Assembly: GCF_024166365.1 (NCBI RefSeq)
Contig: NC_064820.1
Span: forward strand, 142,868,001 to 142,932,000
Direction of reading: 5' to 3'
DNA from: Elephas maximus indicus
Lineage: Eukaryota; Chordata; Mammalia; Proboscidea; Elephantidae
DNA length: 64,000 bases
Made by a program: the position numbers and the translations under genes. Below, one piece after another: positions 10,776-22,040 of this stretch (positions are counted from its first letter, which is position 1; each line of letters starts with the position of its first letter). The notes beneath the pieces were generated by a model. The model was given only the letters and a program-made list of their open reading frames with translations. It was not told the DNA's origin and did no database searches.

Positions 10776-11500
10776 GTTGTTCTTGTTGTTATCAGGTGCC
10801 ATCGAGTTGGTTCTGACTCATAGGGACCCTATGTACAACAAAACAAAACACTGCCCAGTCCTGAGCCATCCTCACAATCGCTGCCAGGCTTGAACCCGTT
10901 GTTTCAGCCATTGTGTTAATCCATCTGGTTCAGTGTCTTCCTCTTTTATGCTGACCAAAAAAAAAAAAAAATTTTTTTTTTTTCTTTATACTTTACCAAG
11001 TATGATGTTCTTCTTTAGGGACTGATCCCTCCTGATAACATGTCCAAAATACGTGAGATGAAGTCTTGCCATCCTTGCTTCTAAGGAGTCTTCTGGCTAT
11101 ACTTCTTCTAAGACAGATTTGTTCGTTCTTCTGGCAGTCCATAGTATATTCAATATTCTTTGCTGTCACTGTAATTCAAAGGCATCAATCCTTCTTCGGT
11201 CTTCCTTATTCATCGTCCAGCTTTCACATGTATATGAGGTGACTGAAACACCATGGCTTGATTCAGATGCACGTTAGTCCTCAAAGTTACATCTTTGCTT
11301 TTTAACACTTGAAAAAGGACTTTTGCAGTAGATGTGCCCAATGCAATACATCATTTGATTTGAGTGCTGCTCCATGGTCATTGCTTGTGGATCCAAGTAA
11401 AATGAAGTCCTTGACAACTTCAATCTTTTCTCCATTTATCACGGCCTTGCTTATTGGTTCAGTTGTGACTTTTTTTTTTTAAATGTTGAGGTATAATCCA
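10776..11500 (-). mobile_element. RTE (BovB-like) LINE 3' fragment, antisense
   Basis: Starts with the RTE 3' terminus ('ttgttgttatcaggtgccat') and proceeds through 'gtccaaaatacgtgagatg', 'tgttcgttcttctggcagtcc' and 'atccaagtaaaatgaagtcc'. An insertion of 15 A plus 12 T (10957-10983) interrupts it at a point where the other copies read straight through. It is 5'-truncated and broken. Confidence 0.85.
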
Positions 11501-11501
11501 T

Positions 11502-11722
11502 ATGGTCCCTAAGTGGTGCAAACGGTTTGAGCTCAACTACCAATCTAAAGGTTGGTGGTTCAAACCCACCCAGCAGTGCCATGGAAGAAAGGTGCTCCAG
11601 AAGAAAGGCCTAGGGATGTGTTTCGCAAAGATTACAATCAAGAAACCCATATGGAGCAGTTCTACTCTGTAACACATAGGGTCACCTTGAGTCACAATCA
11701 ACTTGACAGCAAGGGGTTTACA
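11502..11722 (+). mobile_element. SINE, long subtype
   Basis: Head 'tccctaagtggtgcaaacgg', a distinctive middle ('agaaaggcctagggatgtg') that the short subtype lacks, then the shared tail ('gtcaccttgagtcacaatc'). It lies at the 5' end of the RTE fragment. Confidence 0.8.
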
Positions 11723-11820
11723 ATGGGGTGCCAAAGAGATAAGTGACTTGCTTAAAGTCACCAGCTAGTAATAATCGCAGACTGCCTCTAAAGACCAACG
11801 TCTTAATCATTCCATTCCAT

Positions 11821-12179
11821 AACCATTTAGCTACAAAAATATGTAGGTTTCCTTCTAGTTCTAACACTGATTCTTTAACTCCCATTAGCATTCTCTCCTT
11901 GAAGGGACAAAGGGAATTGCAGACTTCAAAGGCTTTGGAGGGGCAGTGGTTTTACTGAGAGATAAGGCAGGCGTTTGGGAGTATGTCTGGGAATACGTCG
12001 GAGGCACACAGAAGTGGAAATGACGACATGAAGCTTCTTCTCCAGGCGGCCACAGGTGCTCCCCAGAGGGCTTCCGGAGCAACACAATAGCTGGCTTTTC
12101 TTCCAGCTCCTGGAGCATCTCTCCCCTGGCAGGTGGAAATGCCATATCACGTGGTCAGGAATATGGCCGCCCAATTAGA
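11821..12179. other. Unassigned DNA before the CpG-rich domain
   Basis: No recognised repeat or gene. GC content begins to rise. Open frames here lack any protein-family signature. Confidence 0.4.
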
Positions 12180-12520
12180 TGTGAGACTTCAGGATCTCTT
12201 AGTTGCCAGGAAGATTCTGGGTAGTATTTCTTCGCCATGCAAAGTAAACTCGAATTCTTTTCTCTTGTATTCGGTAATTTTAAATTAGGTAAACTTAATC
12301 TCTTCGAGGCTCGGTGTTTCTGCAAATTAAACATACAGGTATTAATATTGAAAATAATTTCCGTTTAAAAAATATCCTGGAACTGGATGTAGGGTATTTC
12401 CAATATATCCATAAAGCAAACAAGACAGCTTGTTTGTTTCTCCAAGGGAGGGAGCTAAGCCCGGAATTAATTTGGTTCAGCCTGTGAAACAATTCGTTTG
12501 CTCTGCCTAATTCTGCCAGT
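12180..12520. other. Candidate conserved non-coding block
   Basis: A repeat-free AT-rich block just upstream of the CpG island. Homeodomain/POU-type words are present ('ctgcaaattaaac', 'gtattaatattg', 'aaattaggtaaac'). The call rests on composition and texture only; conservation was not tested. Confidence 0.25.
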
Positions 12521-12559
12521 TAAACAACTTTTCCCAGACACAATTAGCATGTAAATCGG

Positions 12560-13060
12560 CGGCAGAAAGCGAAGGAGGGAACTCGGCGACCCGGGCAGGG
12601 TGGAGGTCCGGGACATAGAACCAGGGAGCCGCCTGGACCCGACCTCTGCTCTGCGTACCGCGCAAGGGGACCACGGACGACCGCGGGACCCCGTTCTCAT
12701 TGGCCCTGCCGTCACCAGCCCAATTCTGGGTGTTAAATAGCGCGGTCAGGGATCGAGCCGCCGCGGCAAGCCAGCGCCCTTCCGCCCGATCCCGCTGGAA
12801 TCTAGGGAGAACAGCCTAGAGCCAGTCCCCACTCAAGGCCAGGGAGCGCGCAGGCAGCAGGCCCACCGTCCTCACTCCACATCCCCTCCCGGATCCTGCT
12901 CCTCGGAGCGGCGGGAGCTGCCTGCGCACCTAGGGCCTCGCCTCCCCCTCCCCGCCCTCCGCCCCCAGTCCCCCGGGCCTGGAGCTGCGTTTGCCTGGGA
13001 AAGGAGGGGATAGCGGCCCCTGCTGGCAGCTCTGAAGAACATCAGGGAGACGGACTTTTT
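12560..13060. promoter_or_regulatory. CpG-rich block, possible promoter
   Basis: This block is GC-rich with many CpG dinucleotides, unlike most of this CpG-poor window. On the + strand an inverted CCAAT-like word (ATTGG near 12698), a CCAAT word near 12719 and a weak TATA-like word (TTAAATAG near 12733) precede dense CpG sequence. That would be compatible with transcription starting near 12.76 kb, but nothing fixes a start site or strand. Confidence 0.45.
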
Positions 13061-13106
13061 CCCCGTTACCATTTTCTCCTTTTCCCAGGTGGTTTGTGGA
13101 AAAAAA

Positions 13107-13140
13107 GGGGGGGGGGGGGGGGCGGGGGATGGAGGGGGCG
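13107..13140 (+). repeat. Long G run, G-quadruplex candidate
   Basis: 16 consecutive G's (13107-13122) are followed by C, five G's, AT, then GGA and five more G's. Four G-runs of three or more with short loops on the + strand satisfy the usual G-quadruplex pattern. Confidence 0.7.
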
Positions 13141-14199
13141 AAGGGCCCATAGCATGTGGATTTCTTCTTCGTGAGCTTTCGTGAGCAGATAGCTTAGTTA
13201 TATTAGCGTAACCTGGGTTCCTAGCAGGAACAGCATAAAAGTGAACGTGCATTTACTAGTGACTCAAGCCCCAATTCGTGAACAAGTAGTTTCTACTGCA
13301 TTTGAGGGCTCTCGACCTAAGTAGGACTGAGACCCCAATCTGTCTTCACACTTGCTTTTCTTGCCCGATCCCCTGAGTAGTAAATACTGCTTGGTTTGGC
13401 CGCCTTGTGTTACTTTCTTTAAAGGCTGCGGCTACAGCCCGCACCGTTTGCGAAGCCTTCTGGGGTAGCTTACTGGGGTTCTGGGGTAGCAGCAGCCACT
13501 GTGCGCAGTTGTTTGCGGGGCGCAGCAGGGGAGGCAGGGAGGGCGCAGCGGCCAGGGGAGGGGGACGTGGCACGGCCTGACGAGTTGGCACAAGCCTGTA
13601 ACTGCAAGGCTCCTTGGCGATTCAGAGTTTGTGCGGTGGAGGAAGGCTGTGCCTGCCATTCTATGTGTGATCATAACAATAGCGCCTTGAAAGTAGTTGC
13701 AATTTTCTTCTTCCATGAAGCCGTTGGGTTGTTATTGAAATTGCATCTTACTGCTGAAGATTATTCCTAAGAACAGTCCACATACTTTCTTAGTTTTAAA
13801 ACAGGCCGTTATTGTTTTTTTTGTTAATAACATCATCCTCTGTAGTTTGCTCACTTAACATGCTTTATTAACGTGTGTATGTGCGTAACTAATAGCTGTG
13901 TTCGTATGTTCGAAGTGTGTTTTTAACCGCACCTGCTTCTATCCAATTCATCTGGGTACGTAGCGCGTCCATCACTCTGGAATCTACCTTTTGATACAGT
14001 AATCAGAATTAGAAAGGCTCGCCGTTCACTTACCCTCATCCTTTAAAACTTTTCCATTTAAGAAAATCGATGAACAAATCCTTTCTTGTAACTCGCTCCT
14101 GCACTACGTCTATTTTTATTTATTTTTCTGATTTGGCAGGGCTCAGCAATGCTGTCCGGGATTTTTTTTTTTTTCTGCCCGTGCTAGAGCAGATGCTGG
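13141..14199. other. Flank between the two CpG-rich blocks
   Basis: Mixed composition, GC-rich at 13430-13630 and AT-rich at 13730-14160. No recognised repeat. Short open frames on both strands have no protein signature. Confidence 0.4.
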
Positions 14200-17150
14200 G
14201 GTGGGGGAAGCGAGGGCTGGACTACAGTCCGGGTCGCCCCCGCTGGGACCTCCGCCTAGTGCGCGCTTGCCCGGGAATCCAGGTGGAAGGAACCAACGTG
14301 GCCAGTCGGTTCAAGGCTCCACCTGAACTCACACGGCGCAGATTATCCCTCTCTCCGCCTCGCTCACTGGCACTCACACGCACACACCACAGCTCTCCTT
14401 TGGGTCGGAAGAAACGCCAGCCAAAGGAGGCGGGGTTGCAGAAGGAGAGTCCGCTCTGCGCAATCCAGTCCGGGACTTGGCTCCGCCCGGGAGCCGCGGC
14501 CTCTCTGGTGGCAGAGGAGTAGTGAGCAGCACCGGGTGAGGCTGCAGGCAACTCTGCTCCCCGCGCATTCGGCTGTCCAGGCGCTCGGGAAGCATAAGCT
14601 GCGCTTCTCCGCGGGACCGACTTCCCGCGATGCCCGCTTAGGAACGTGAAGCAGCGGCCAGCATCGCCAGACCGGTGGTACCGCGCTCCCGGCCCAGAGT
14701 AGGGCCAGAGCCGCGCACTCCTGCCCCAGCCCCCACCCCGCCCCCAGCCCTGAAATGACTTGTTAATCGGCGACACCGAAGGGACTCACCGGAGTGGAAT
14801 CCAAGTGGCATTTGGATTTGGAGAAGAGTTTCTTGAACATTTACCCCTTTCTTGTGTGTGGGGCTGATTGTTCGTTTTGGGGTTTTTTGGTCTTTTTGTT
14901 TTTGCTTCTTTCCTCTCTTCTCCCCTGTCATTGGAGATGTACACAGCGCGCTTGCATCCCAGAAAGTAGTCGCCGCGACTGTTGCCCCCAAAGAGGCAAG
15001 TACACATGTAGGAATGACAAAGGCTTGCGAAGGAGAGAGCGCAGCTCGCAGCCCGGAGAGATCCCCCTCGATAATGGATTACTAAATGGGAGACACGCTG
15101 CACCAGTCCGTTCCAAGCCCCGGCCGCCTTCCCGTCGATTCACCGAAAAGGTACGGCCCTGGCGCTCCGGCGCGCCCCACCTCCAGGGTGGCTTGGCTTC
15201 AGCCTGCGGGTCCCGGGGCCGCGGCGGGCGCGCGCTGTCGGCTTTGTAGTGTCTGCGTTTTATTTTGTCTCGGGTTTTCGTCTCCTGAGCGTTTCTCGCC
15301 CTGGGAGAGCAGTAGTGCGCCTTGCCCGCGCCTCTCTGCCTTGCACCCCAGAGACCGCTGGGCTCTACGTTGCGAGCTTCCCTACCCGGGCTACGCACAC
15401 GCCCGGCGCCGCCCGACCGCGACGGCGCGGATGGCTGCCCCATCAGGGCGTGTGTGCGCGGGCAGAGGGTCCGGGGGCTTGTCCTCACTTTCCGACCAGC
15501 AGGAAGCCAAGCAGCCCCAAGAGGGTGGCATTCTTGGAAGAGCCCTGTCCTGGTGCCACAGGCAGGGCTAGGGGTTCTGCCCTCGAGGGCTGGCTGGAGG
15601 GGGTCGGATAGAACTCCCTGTCTTCGCCCAGCGCCAGATCTGGGTCCTGGTGCTGGGAGAAGGGATTCGGCGCAGACAGTGGAGAGACGGAGTCTTTTGT
15701 TGTTGGTGCGAGGTCTGGGCTGGGCTGTATGAAGTGAGGGAAACTTGTAATGGCCCTGACATCCGCGCGCTCTCCCACTTGGTGACATCCCGGCTCCTGT
15801 GGCCGCTGGCACCACAGGCTCCGGGCTTTGTTTGCTCCAGTGAGTGCCAAGGAGCGTCCCCCGATGCGACACGGTGTCTCCGCCTGGGTCCTGTCCCCTT
15901 CAGCAGCTCTTTTCTGAGCCACAAGACCACTGACCACCGCGGCTGCGTACCCTGAAGCACAGAGCCCGCCTCGCTAGGGCCGGCGCCCGCTGCGCCTCCT
16001 CCAAAATCTGCGAGGTCCTTCTCTGGAAAGGAGGTGTCCTTAGAGGGGAAAGGGGAGACGGGGCAAGATATGACCTGGGTCTAGCTACTCAGACAAGGGC
16101 TCTGCCGCGACTCCAGAATTTGGATGCCAGGACTCCTCGCTGCGTCCTAGAGCGCTGGCTCCGGGGCGGCGGGGCGCACCGGAGCAAGCCGGGCAGTGCC
16201 CACCCACTCTGACTGACCCTTTTGGTGTGGGAAGTGTCTTTCCTCCGGATTCTCTGCGCTTTTCTCAGCTTCCCAGTGTGGGACTCAGTGCAAAGCATTA
16301 TCCTCAGGCCACCTCCCTTCTTCCACGACCCGGGCCGCGCAGGGAGAGGCAGGGAGCGGTCCCGGACTTGATGGTGTCCGGAAAGGAAACAGGACTCTGC
16401 CTTCTTTCCCGCTCCCTCGCCGCCCCTCCGCCTTTTCCAGCGCGGGGTCACCAGACCGGGCTCTTCTGGAAAGTTTCTGTGAAAGCCAGGGGGCGGTGGG
16501 TACGGCGGGATTGGGGCTGCGCAAGTGCAGCCTACGGGAAACCGAGCCGGAAAGAAGTGGGCAGGCAGCCCAGGAGACTGCTAGGAGCAAGGTACTGGCT
16601 CATTGGAGAGTGGCACCCCCGGCCGGCGGTCGGCATGGTGGGGGTCGCGGCGCTGCACTAGCTTGACCAGTCTCTCACGCAGTCGCGGAGAGTGGGGGAA
16701 AGACATCCAGAGGCAGGACTTGGGATGAGGGTGCAGCTGCTGTGGACCTTGGCTGGCGCACCCGTGCCTGTGGATATAGGTCGAGGCTCGCTGGCTTGCA
16801 AGTAATGAGCTCCAAGCGCAGCATCCGAGCCTCCTGCGACCCGCGCCCGGTTTTCCAGCCGCCGGGTGTACAGGGAGGAGCAGAGAGGAGCCGGATCGGA
16901 TTAGAGGAGGGGAGAGACGAGACACTGGCGGCGCTGTCTTCATAGCCAGGGCAAGCACTTGCAGCGGCGGCCTTCGGCCTGTATCACAGTGGGTAGCCTG
17001 GCCGACCGCTCCACTCCGTCCTCGGGAGAAAAGTGGCTGCTTCGGGGGTGTTGTAGCCAGGTGTGGCCACAGTGGGATAACTCCCTGTTTACGCTCAGTA
17101 GAAATAGAGTTGCTACTCGGTGCGATCCGTGGACAGATTCAAAACACAGG
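14200..17150. promoter_or_regulatory. Broad CpG island, likely promoter and first exon region
   Basis: About 3 kb with sustained high GC, frequent CpG and GC-box-like words ('ccccgcccccagcc' near 14737). It is free of recognisable transposons. Such islands normally mark promoters of widely expressed or developmental genes in mammals. Many overlapping open frames exist on both strands, the longest being 314 codons on the minus strand at 14928-15872. This is expected in GC-rich DNA and none has a recognisable domain. The gene served by the island was not identified. Confidence 0.75.
15086..15150 (+). other. Candidate exon end with splice donor (weak)
   Basis: At 15141-15156 the sequence CACCGAAAAG|GTACGG fits a mammalian 5' splice site. 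Directly upstream, an ATG at 15086 with G at +4 opens a frame that runs through the donor, giving 21 complete codons before base 15150 (start MGDTLHQSVP). If real, this would be the end of a first exon; it could equally be untranslated sequence or chance. I do not recognise the peptide. Confidence 0.2.
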
Positions 17151-17159
17151 CGCGGGCGG

Positions 17160-17195
17160 ACACACGCGCGCGCGCACACACACACACACACACAC
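17160..17195. repeat. Alternating CA/CG microsatellite, Z-DNA-prone
   Basis: 36 bases of strictly alternating purine and pyrimidine, ACACAC then CGCGCGCGCG then a CA run, at the downstream shoulder of the CpG island. Alternating CG/CA tracts favour Z-DNA. Confidence 0.85.
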
Positions 17196-17199
17196 TCAC

Positions 17200-18912
17200 T
17201 TACTGTACGCTCAACTTTTTTTGCCTCAAATTTGGAAAGCCATTTAACCCAGTTGCAGTGTTCTGCCATCTAAGAAAAGCTATTGAATGCCCCCAGCGCT
17301 GGTTTTTAAGTGTTTCACCGGCAGGAAGATCGAGTGCCTTTGCCTTGTTTTATTCGGGGTAGTTGTTGGTTTATCTTCCCCTGATACACACGTTTTGTGA
17401 ATCAAGTCCACGGTCTGCCACCCTGATGGCAGGGGAAGATGGGTGTTTCTGAATATTCGAATCCTTTATTTAGATTTTCCCTTCAAAGTAAAGATGCCTG
17501 TGCCCAGTTCTTAACGAAAATACCCAACTTTTTAAAGCCTTATCCAGATGGGTACCAGGGGTGAAGGTGGCAAGCATTTTGTATGATTTTTTAATACCGT
17601 GTGTTTAGTCAGTATGGAGCAGTTTTATGGTTTACAGTACACTTTGATTAAAATACTCCAGGCACCAAAGTTAATTATTAGCCTAACCTTAAATACAGTG
17701 GCAGAACCTCGCCTCCACTAAACTGTTAAAAAAAATAATTGCATTAGCTATTTGAATTTGGTTTACCCATACTTGTTTACATGGTAACTTTTATTCGAAT
17801 AATGAGTAACCCCTCACTCCCTGTTACGTAGGTTTTAGGACATTTTGAATGAGGCACTTTGTGATCTCATCTGAAATCTGAGAAGAATGAATATCAGATT
17901 TAAAACTTCGGTTTTGTGTTATGAGTCTTTTCAGCTCGATGTGAAGATGCTTCGTATTTACAGTGCTGGTGGAGTGGCAGTCTTCCCAAAGTGTTGTGTT
18001 TTGTAGTTGGCACCTTTAAGAGGTATGCCATATTCTCCACAATGCGTATAATCCATATATGTAAATGTTAAGCGGACACCCAGAATCATTATCCTGGAAA
18101 CCATCTGCAGAATCTGCTTGTTTAAATAGGTTGAAAATTCGTAAGGATCAGTCAAAACACTCACATAAATGTTGAATGAATAAACGAATGAAAGAAGTAG
18201 TCACACATGGTTCACATTTCTTCACTTAGACTGGACCTGTTTATCTTTCCTGCAGTGAAAAACTGTGCCTTCAAGTAAGTGGTTACTGTAAAGTGGCAAT
18301 CAGTACAACTCTTTGTGTACACACACACAGACACCTCAGGTTCTTCCCAAGGCTAGTGAATGCTTCTCCCATCATTAGAAGATACAGCGTTTGCATTTTG
18401 AGTGGGTGGGTGGCACTGCACTAGTGAAGTTGAGTGTGTTGAATGAGGAGAGGATGAATGTTACCTTCATTGAATAAAAACACGAACTTGTTTTAAATTC
18501 AAAAGAAATACTCATGCTTTAAAAGCAAATGGTTAATTGTGAACTTCTGTTTGAAATGAAAGGAAAAATACTGTTTTGAACAAGGAGGTAAGTCAGATAC
18601 TTTACTATGTGTACATAGTGGTTCAGCTCTTTTCAGAGCAGGACAAAAGAGTGATGATGAGAGAAAAAGTTTATTTTTAAGGATTAGATTGCCAAGAGCT
18701 AATATGTTCTCCCATCTTACTTGTTTGCGGGAAGGAATCATAGAACAAGCCAAGCTAATTGCACATGTTTTAATTAGCCATCTGCCATTTGCAGCAGTGT
18801 AAAGCCTGGGAAAGCCTGCATGGACCTCTGGGCTGCCCCTCTCCTCCACCCACCTACCCCCACACACCCTCCTTTAAGTTTAGATAATTTACGTCCTACA
18901 GGAAGAGTGGAA
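17200..18912. other. Unassigned single-copy-looking DNA
   Basis: No transposon or coding signature was seen downstream of the CpG island. The AT-rich part at 17580-17720 ('atttttaataccgtgtg', 'agttaattattagcc') has the texture of conserved intronic DNA but this is untested. Confidence 0.4.
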
Positions 18913-19075
18913 ACAAACCCTGGTGGCATAGTGGTTAAGCTCTACAGCTGCTAACCTGAAGGTCTGCAGTTCGAATCCACCAGGTGCTCCTTGAAAACTG
19001 TATGGGGCAGTTCTACTCTGTCTTATAGGGTCGCTATGAGTCGGAATCAACTGCACCCAAATGGGTTTGGTTTTA
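18913..19075 (+). mobile_element. SINE
   Basis: Well preserved: head 'aaaccctggtggcatagtgg', B-box-like 'gcagttcgaatccaccagg', tail 'tcgctatgagtcggaatcaa'. Confidence 0.9.
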
Positions 19076-19078
19076 ACG

Positions 19079-19604
19079 GGGTACACGACGAGTGGGTGTG
19101 TCTCAACATACCAAGATCTTTGTGGCGGCCACATTTGTGGGCGTGGCCAGGGGCGGGTGAAGCCATGAAGCCTCTCACCATGCCCTTTCATGTCAGTGCC
19201 CCGCTACTTCCTTGGGGTGCACTGGAACCAGCTTATCTCTGAGATATTTCTATTCCAGAGTGAAGGCGTTATCTCATCTGGCTTAAAATATGGCTGCAAG
19301 AGCAACTGAGCTATTCTCTGCTGGCAACCACATGACTGCCTCTTGGGAATATGGTAAGGTAGGGAAGGGAGGGAGGCATTTAATCCCTTTGAAATGGGCA
19401 AATAAGATGTCATACCACACAAACCTCAAGGGGAGATGGGAGTTCAGGACGACTTCTCAGGAGGAGACTATTATAGTATAGTACACACAGGGGTATCTTG
19501 TTTGGTGAAACAGATGGGTTCCTGAAAGCTTATTTTTTATTAGAATAACTATAATTGCACTAATGGAGAGTGTCATATAAAGTACTAGCAATACTCTGGT
19601 AATT
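19079..19604. other. Unassigned DNA
   Basis: No recognised repeat, RNA or coding signal. Confidence 0.4.
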
Positions 19605-20595
19605 TCCAAATAACCCCTCCAGCCCAGACTACTCACCTGGACTTCTCAAATATCCAAATGCGTACTGGGTAGATAGTTCCTCTTGAACCTAACAGACATC
19701 TGGAACTTAATATGTTCAAAACCCAATTCTGGATCTGTCTCCCCCAAATCTGCTCCTGTCCTAACCTGCATCTTAGTAAGTAGCACTTCCATCTATTGAG
19801 TTTCTGGGACCTAAACCTTTGGGGTTAACCCTGACTCTTTTTCACTCCCACATCCATTCCAGCTGCAATGCCTGTTGGCTCCACCTTCAGAATGCTTGCG
19901 GACTTCCTCAAGCCTCTGGCCAAGCTATTCACCTCTTGCTGGGTTATTGTGTCAGCCTCCTAGCTAGTCTGCCTGCTTCTGCCCTTGCCCCCCCCCCCAA
20001 CAGTCTTTTCTCAACAAAGCAACCAAACGGATTTTTAAAAACTAAGTCAGATCAGGTAATATCTCTGCTCAGATGCTTTCCCATCTAGTGTCCTGTAAAA
20101 AAAGCCAGTCCTTCCCAAGCCTACATACCCCACATGATCTACACCCAGGCCTCCATCTCTCTGATCTCCACTTCTCCTTGAGGTTACTTCAATATGCCTC
20201 CTTGGGGTCTTTTGCAGGGTCTTTGCACTTGCTCTTTCATGGCTTGGGGTGGTTCTTTCCCCAGATCACTGCATGATTTGCTCCTCACTTTCTTCAGGTC
20301 TCTGCCCATATGCCACTTTCTCAATGATCTGTTGTGATCGTTCTGTTTATTTCACCTCTTTCCTCCTGCACTCCCTACCCCTTTGACCTGCCTCATTTTT
20401 TTCATTAGCACTTAGCACAGACTGACATGCCATATGCTGTCCTTGTTTATTCCTGGCTTCTTCTGCTAGAATGTAGCACCATGAGGATAGACATTTTTGT
20501 TTCAGTCACTGCTGTAGCTCCACCTATGACAGCGCCTGGCACATCATAGGCCCTTAATGAGTATTTGTTGAATGAATGAATGAATGAATAAAGAG
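19605..20595 (+). mobile_element. L2 LINE 3' region
   Basis: Several L2 landmarks occur in order: 'gtcagcctcctagctagtctgcc' (19950), 'acccaggcctccatctctc' (20140), 'gggtctttgcacttgctctt' (20217), 'agcacttagcacagactgac' (20407), 'ccatgaggatagacatttttg' (20480), 'gcgcctggcacatcataggc' (20531). It ends in the diagnostic (TGAATGAA)n tail at 20569-20590. It is old and diverged, with no surviving open frame. Confidence 0.75.
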
Positions 20596-21119
20596 TGAAT
20601 CGTTTTGCAAACCACTAGTCTTTACTTTATCTCCTTTGTCTGCCCTTTTTTTTCCATCTCATGTTTTCATCAAGTGAGGTAGTTCTCCGTGTGCATGAAT
20701 GTGCGTGTGTGTCCTGCCTTCCATGAACAAAGGTGATATGGCTTATGCACCATTAGTGGAACACTCACTAAGGATTGTTTTCCTAATTTTGGTGATGGAT
20801 TTGAGCCTGTTCATTCCCACACTCTCACCTAGTCCCCTTCTGTGGCTAAGAACACACATCTGTGGAACACCTGGCTGAAGCTGGAGAAAGTCTGAGTTAG
20901 GTAAAATCAACTTGCCAAAACACAGAGCTAAGAGGACACCCATCAAATATTTATGGGGATTGAGCCTTTGACCTTGGCCTCATTTGTTCTGCAGTTTTAC
21001 CCACTGGCCACAGACCCTTCTTGCTTTGGGGGTTTTGATGATAATAGTTTTTAAAATTCAGCTTTCTACCAGGAGAAAGTATTGCGATGTCTCTGCCCTG
21101 TACCCACACGGTGATATCT
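20596..21119. other. Unassigned DNA
   Basis: No recognised feature apart from a short TG-rich run near 20700. Confidence 0.4.
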
Positions 21120-21320
21120 GTCGTTCAAGGCCCTACGTCTGAAGTAAGAAGATCTGTGTTCTAGACCCTTACTACCTGGGACGGGCCCCTTAACCTCTCT
21201 GAAGCTGCATTATAGTAAATAAAATTGTGACTAGTGATACTTAGTCTTGAATAATATGAACTCACAAATGTGAATAGATTTAGTAAAATATGAAACACAC
21301 TCTGGAAATTTGAAAAGTTA
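21120..21320 (+). mobile_element. MIR SINE fragment (diverged)
   Basis: MIR-like order 'tgttctagacccttactacc', 'ccttaacctctctgaagctg', followed by an A/T-rich tail. Strongly diverged. Confidence 0.5.
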
Positions 21321-21849
21321 TGATGCTAACTCTCTCTTCCCAATCCTAGACCCTCCTGGGTATACCAGAGACCTTACTTCAGGGTCTTCTAAATCATAAA
21401 GGCAAGATTATGCTCTTGATATAGTTTTAGTATAAACCATGTTATCAAAATAATATTCTTAAATTCATTGAAAATGCACAATCCACATAGAGCATGGATG
21501 GTGGCTCTATTAATCAGAATGCCAACCAGATCAAGTAAAGAGTACTTTCAATATGGCCATTAAGTTGGGCAAGGTCATGGGAATGACATTGTGTCAGGCA
21601 TAAAAATGGGAAAAAAAAAAAAAGTAAGATAATTGTTTTTGTTCAGTTAAGTTCTGAAATCGTTCACGTCAATGTAAACATGTAGAAGAACACTCACGTC
21701 AGGATTGTAGGAGAGAAGTTTTGATCTCTGCCATAACAAGGGCAGATTCATTCCATTTTTGTGGAGTAATGTTTCTAATTTTGGAGGGGACCCTCAGAGA
21801 GAATGCAGTGGATAACCATCAAGGCAATGCTGGGTGTCACTTTTCAGGC

Positions 21850-22040
21850 AGACACAACTGGATTTGCATCCCATTTTTTTTGCCATTTGCAAACAGTGTA
21901 ACTTTGAGCTAGTTACATAATTTCTGTCTGCCTCAGTTTCCATCTGTAAAATGTTAGTATGATGGAAGTGTTATGGGTGTTGAGAAAATTAAATGTAATA
22001 GAATATGTAAAATGCACTCGTTAAATATACGGTGTTATTT
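21850..22040 (+). mobile_element. MIR SINE fragment
   Basis: MIR blocks 'taactttgagctagttacat', 'tgcctcagtttccatctgtaa' and 'ttgagaaaattaaatgtaat' occur in the right order. Confidence 0.65.

Larger units (their letters stand above)
10612..11820 (-). mobile_element. MIR SINE split by RTE and SINE insertions
   Basis: The left part (10612-10775) reads as reverse-complement MIR ('caccatctcatttaatccc', 'acactggggctctgagg'). The right part (11725-11820) continues the same MIR ('agtgacttgcttaaagtcacc', 'agctagtaataat'). The RTE piece at 10776-11500 and the SINE at 11502-11722 lie between the two halves, so both inserted into an older MIR. Confidence 0.7.

Noticed and set aside
14222..14776. 184-codon minus-strand open frame in the CpG island
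   Set aside because: Same composition effect as above; it has no recognisable motif and overlaps an opposing 150-codon frame.
14928..15872. 314-codon minus-strand open frame, the longest in the window
   Set aside because: It lies within the CpG island, where stop codons are rare by composition. Several other long frames overlap it on both strands, its composition is Arg/Pro/Gly/Ser-rich without domain signature, and no splice or promoter context favours it.
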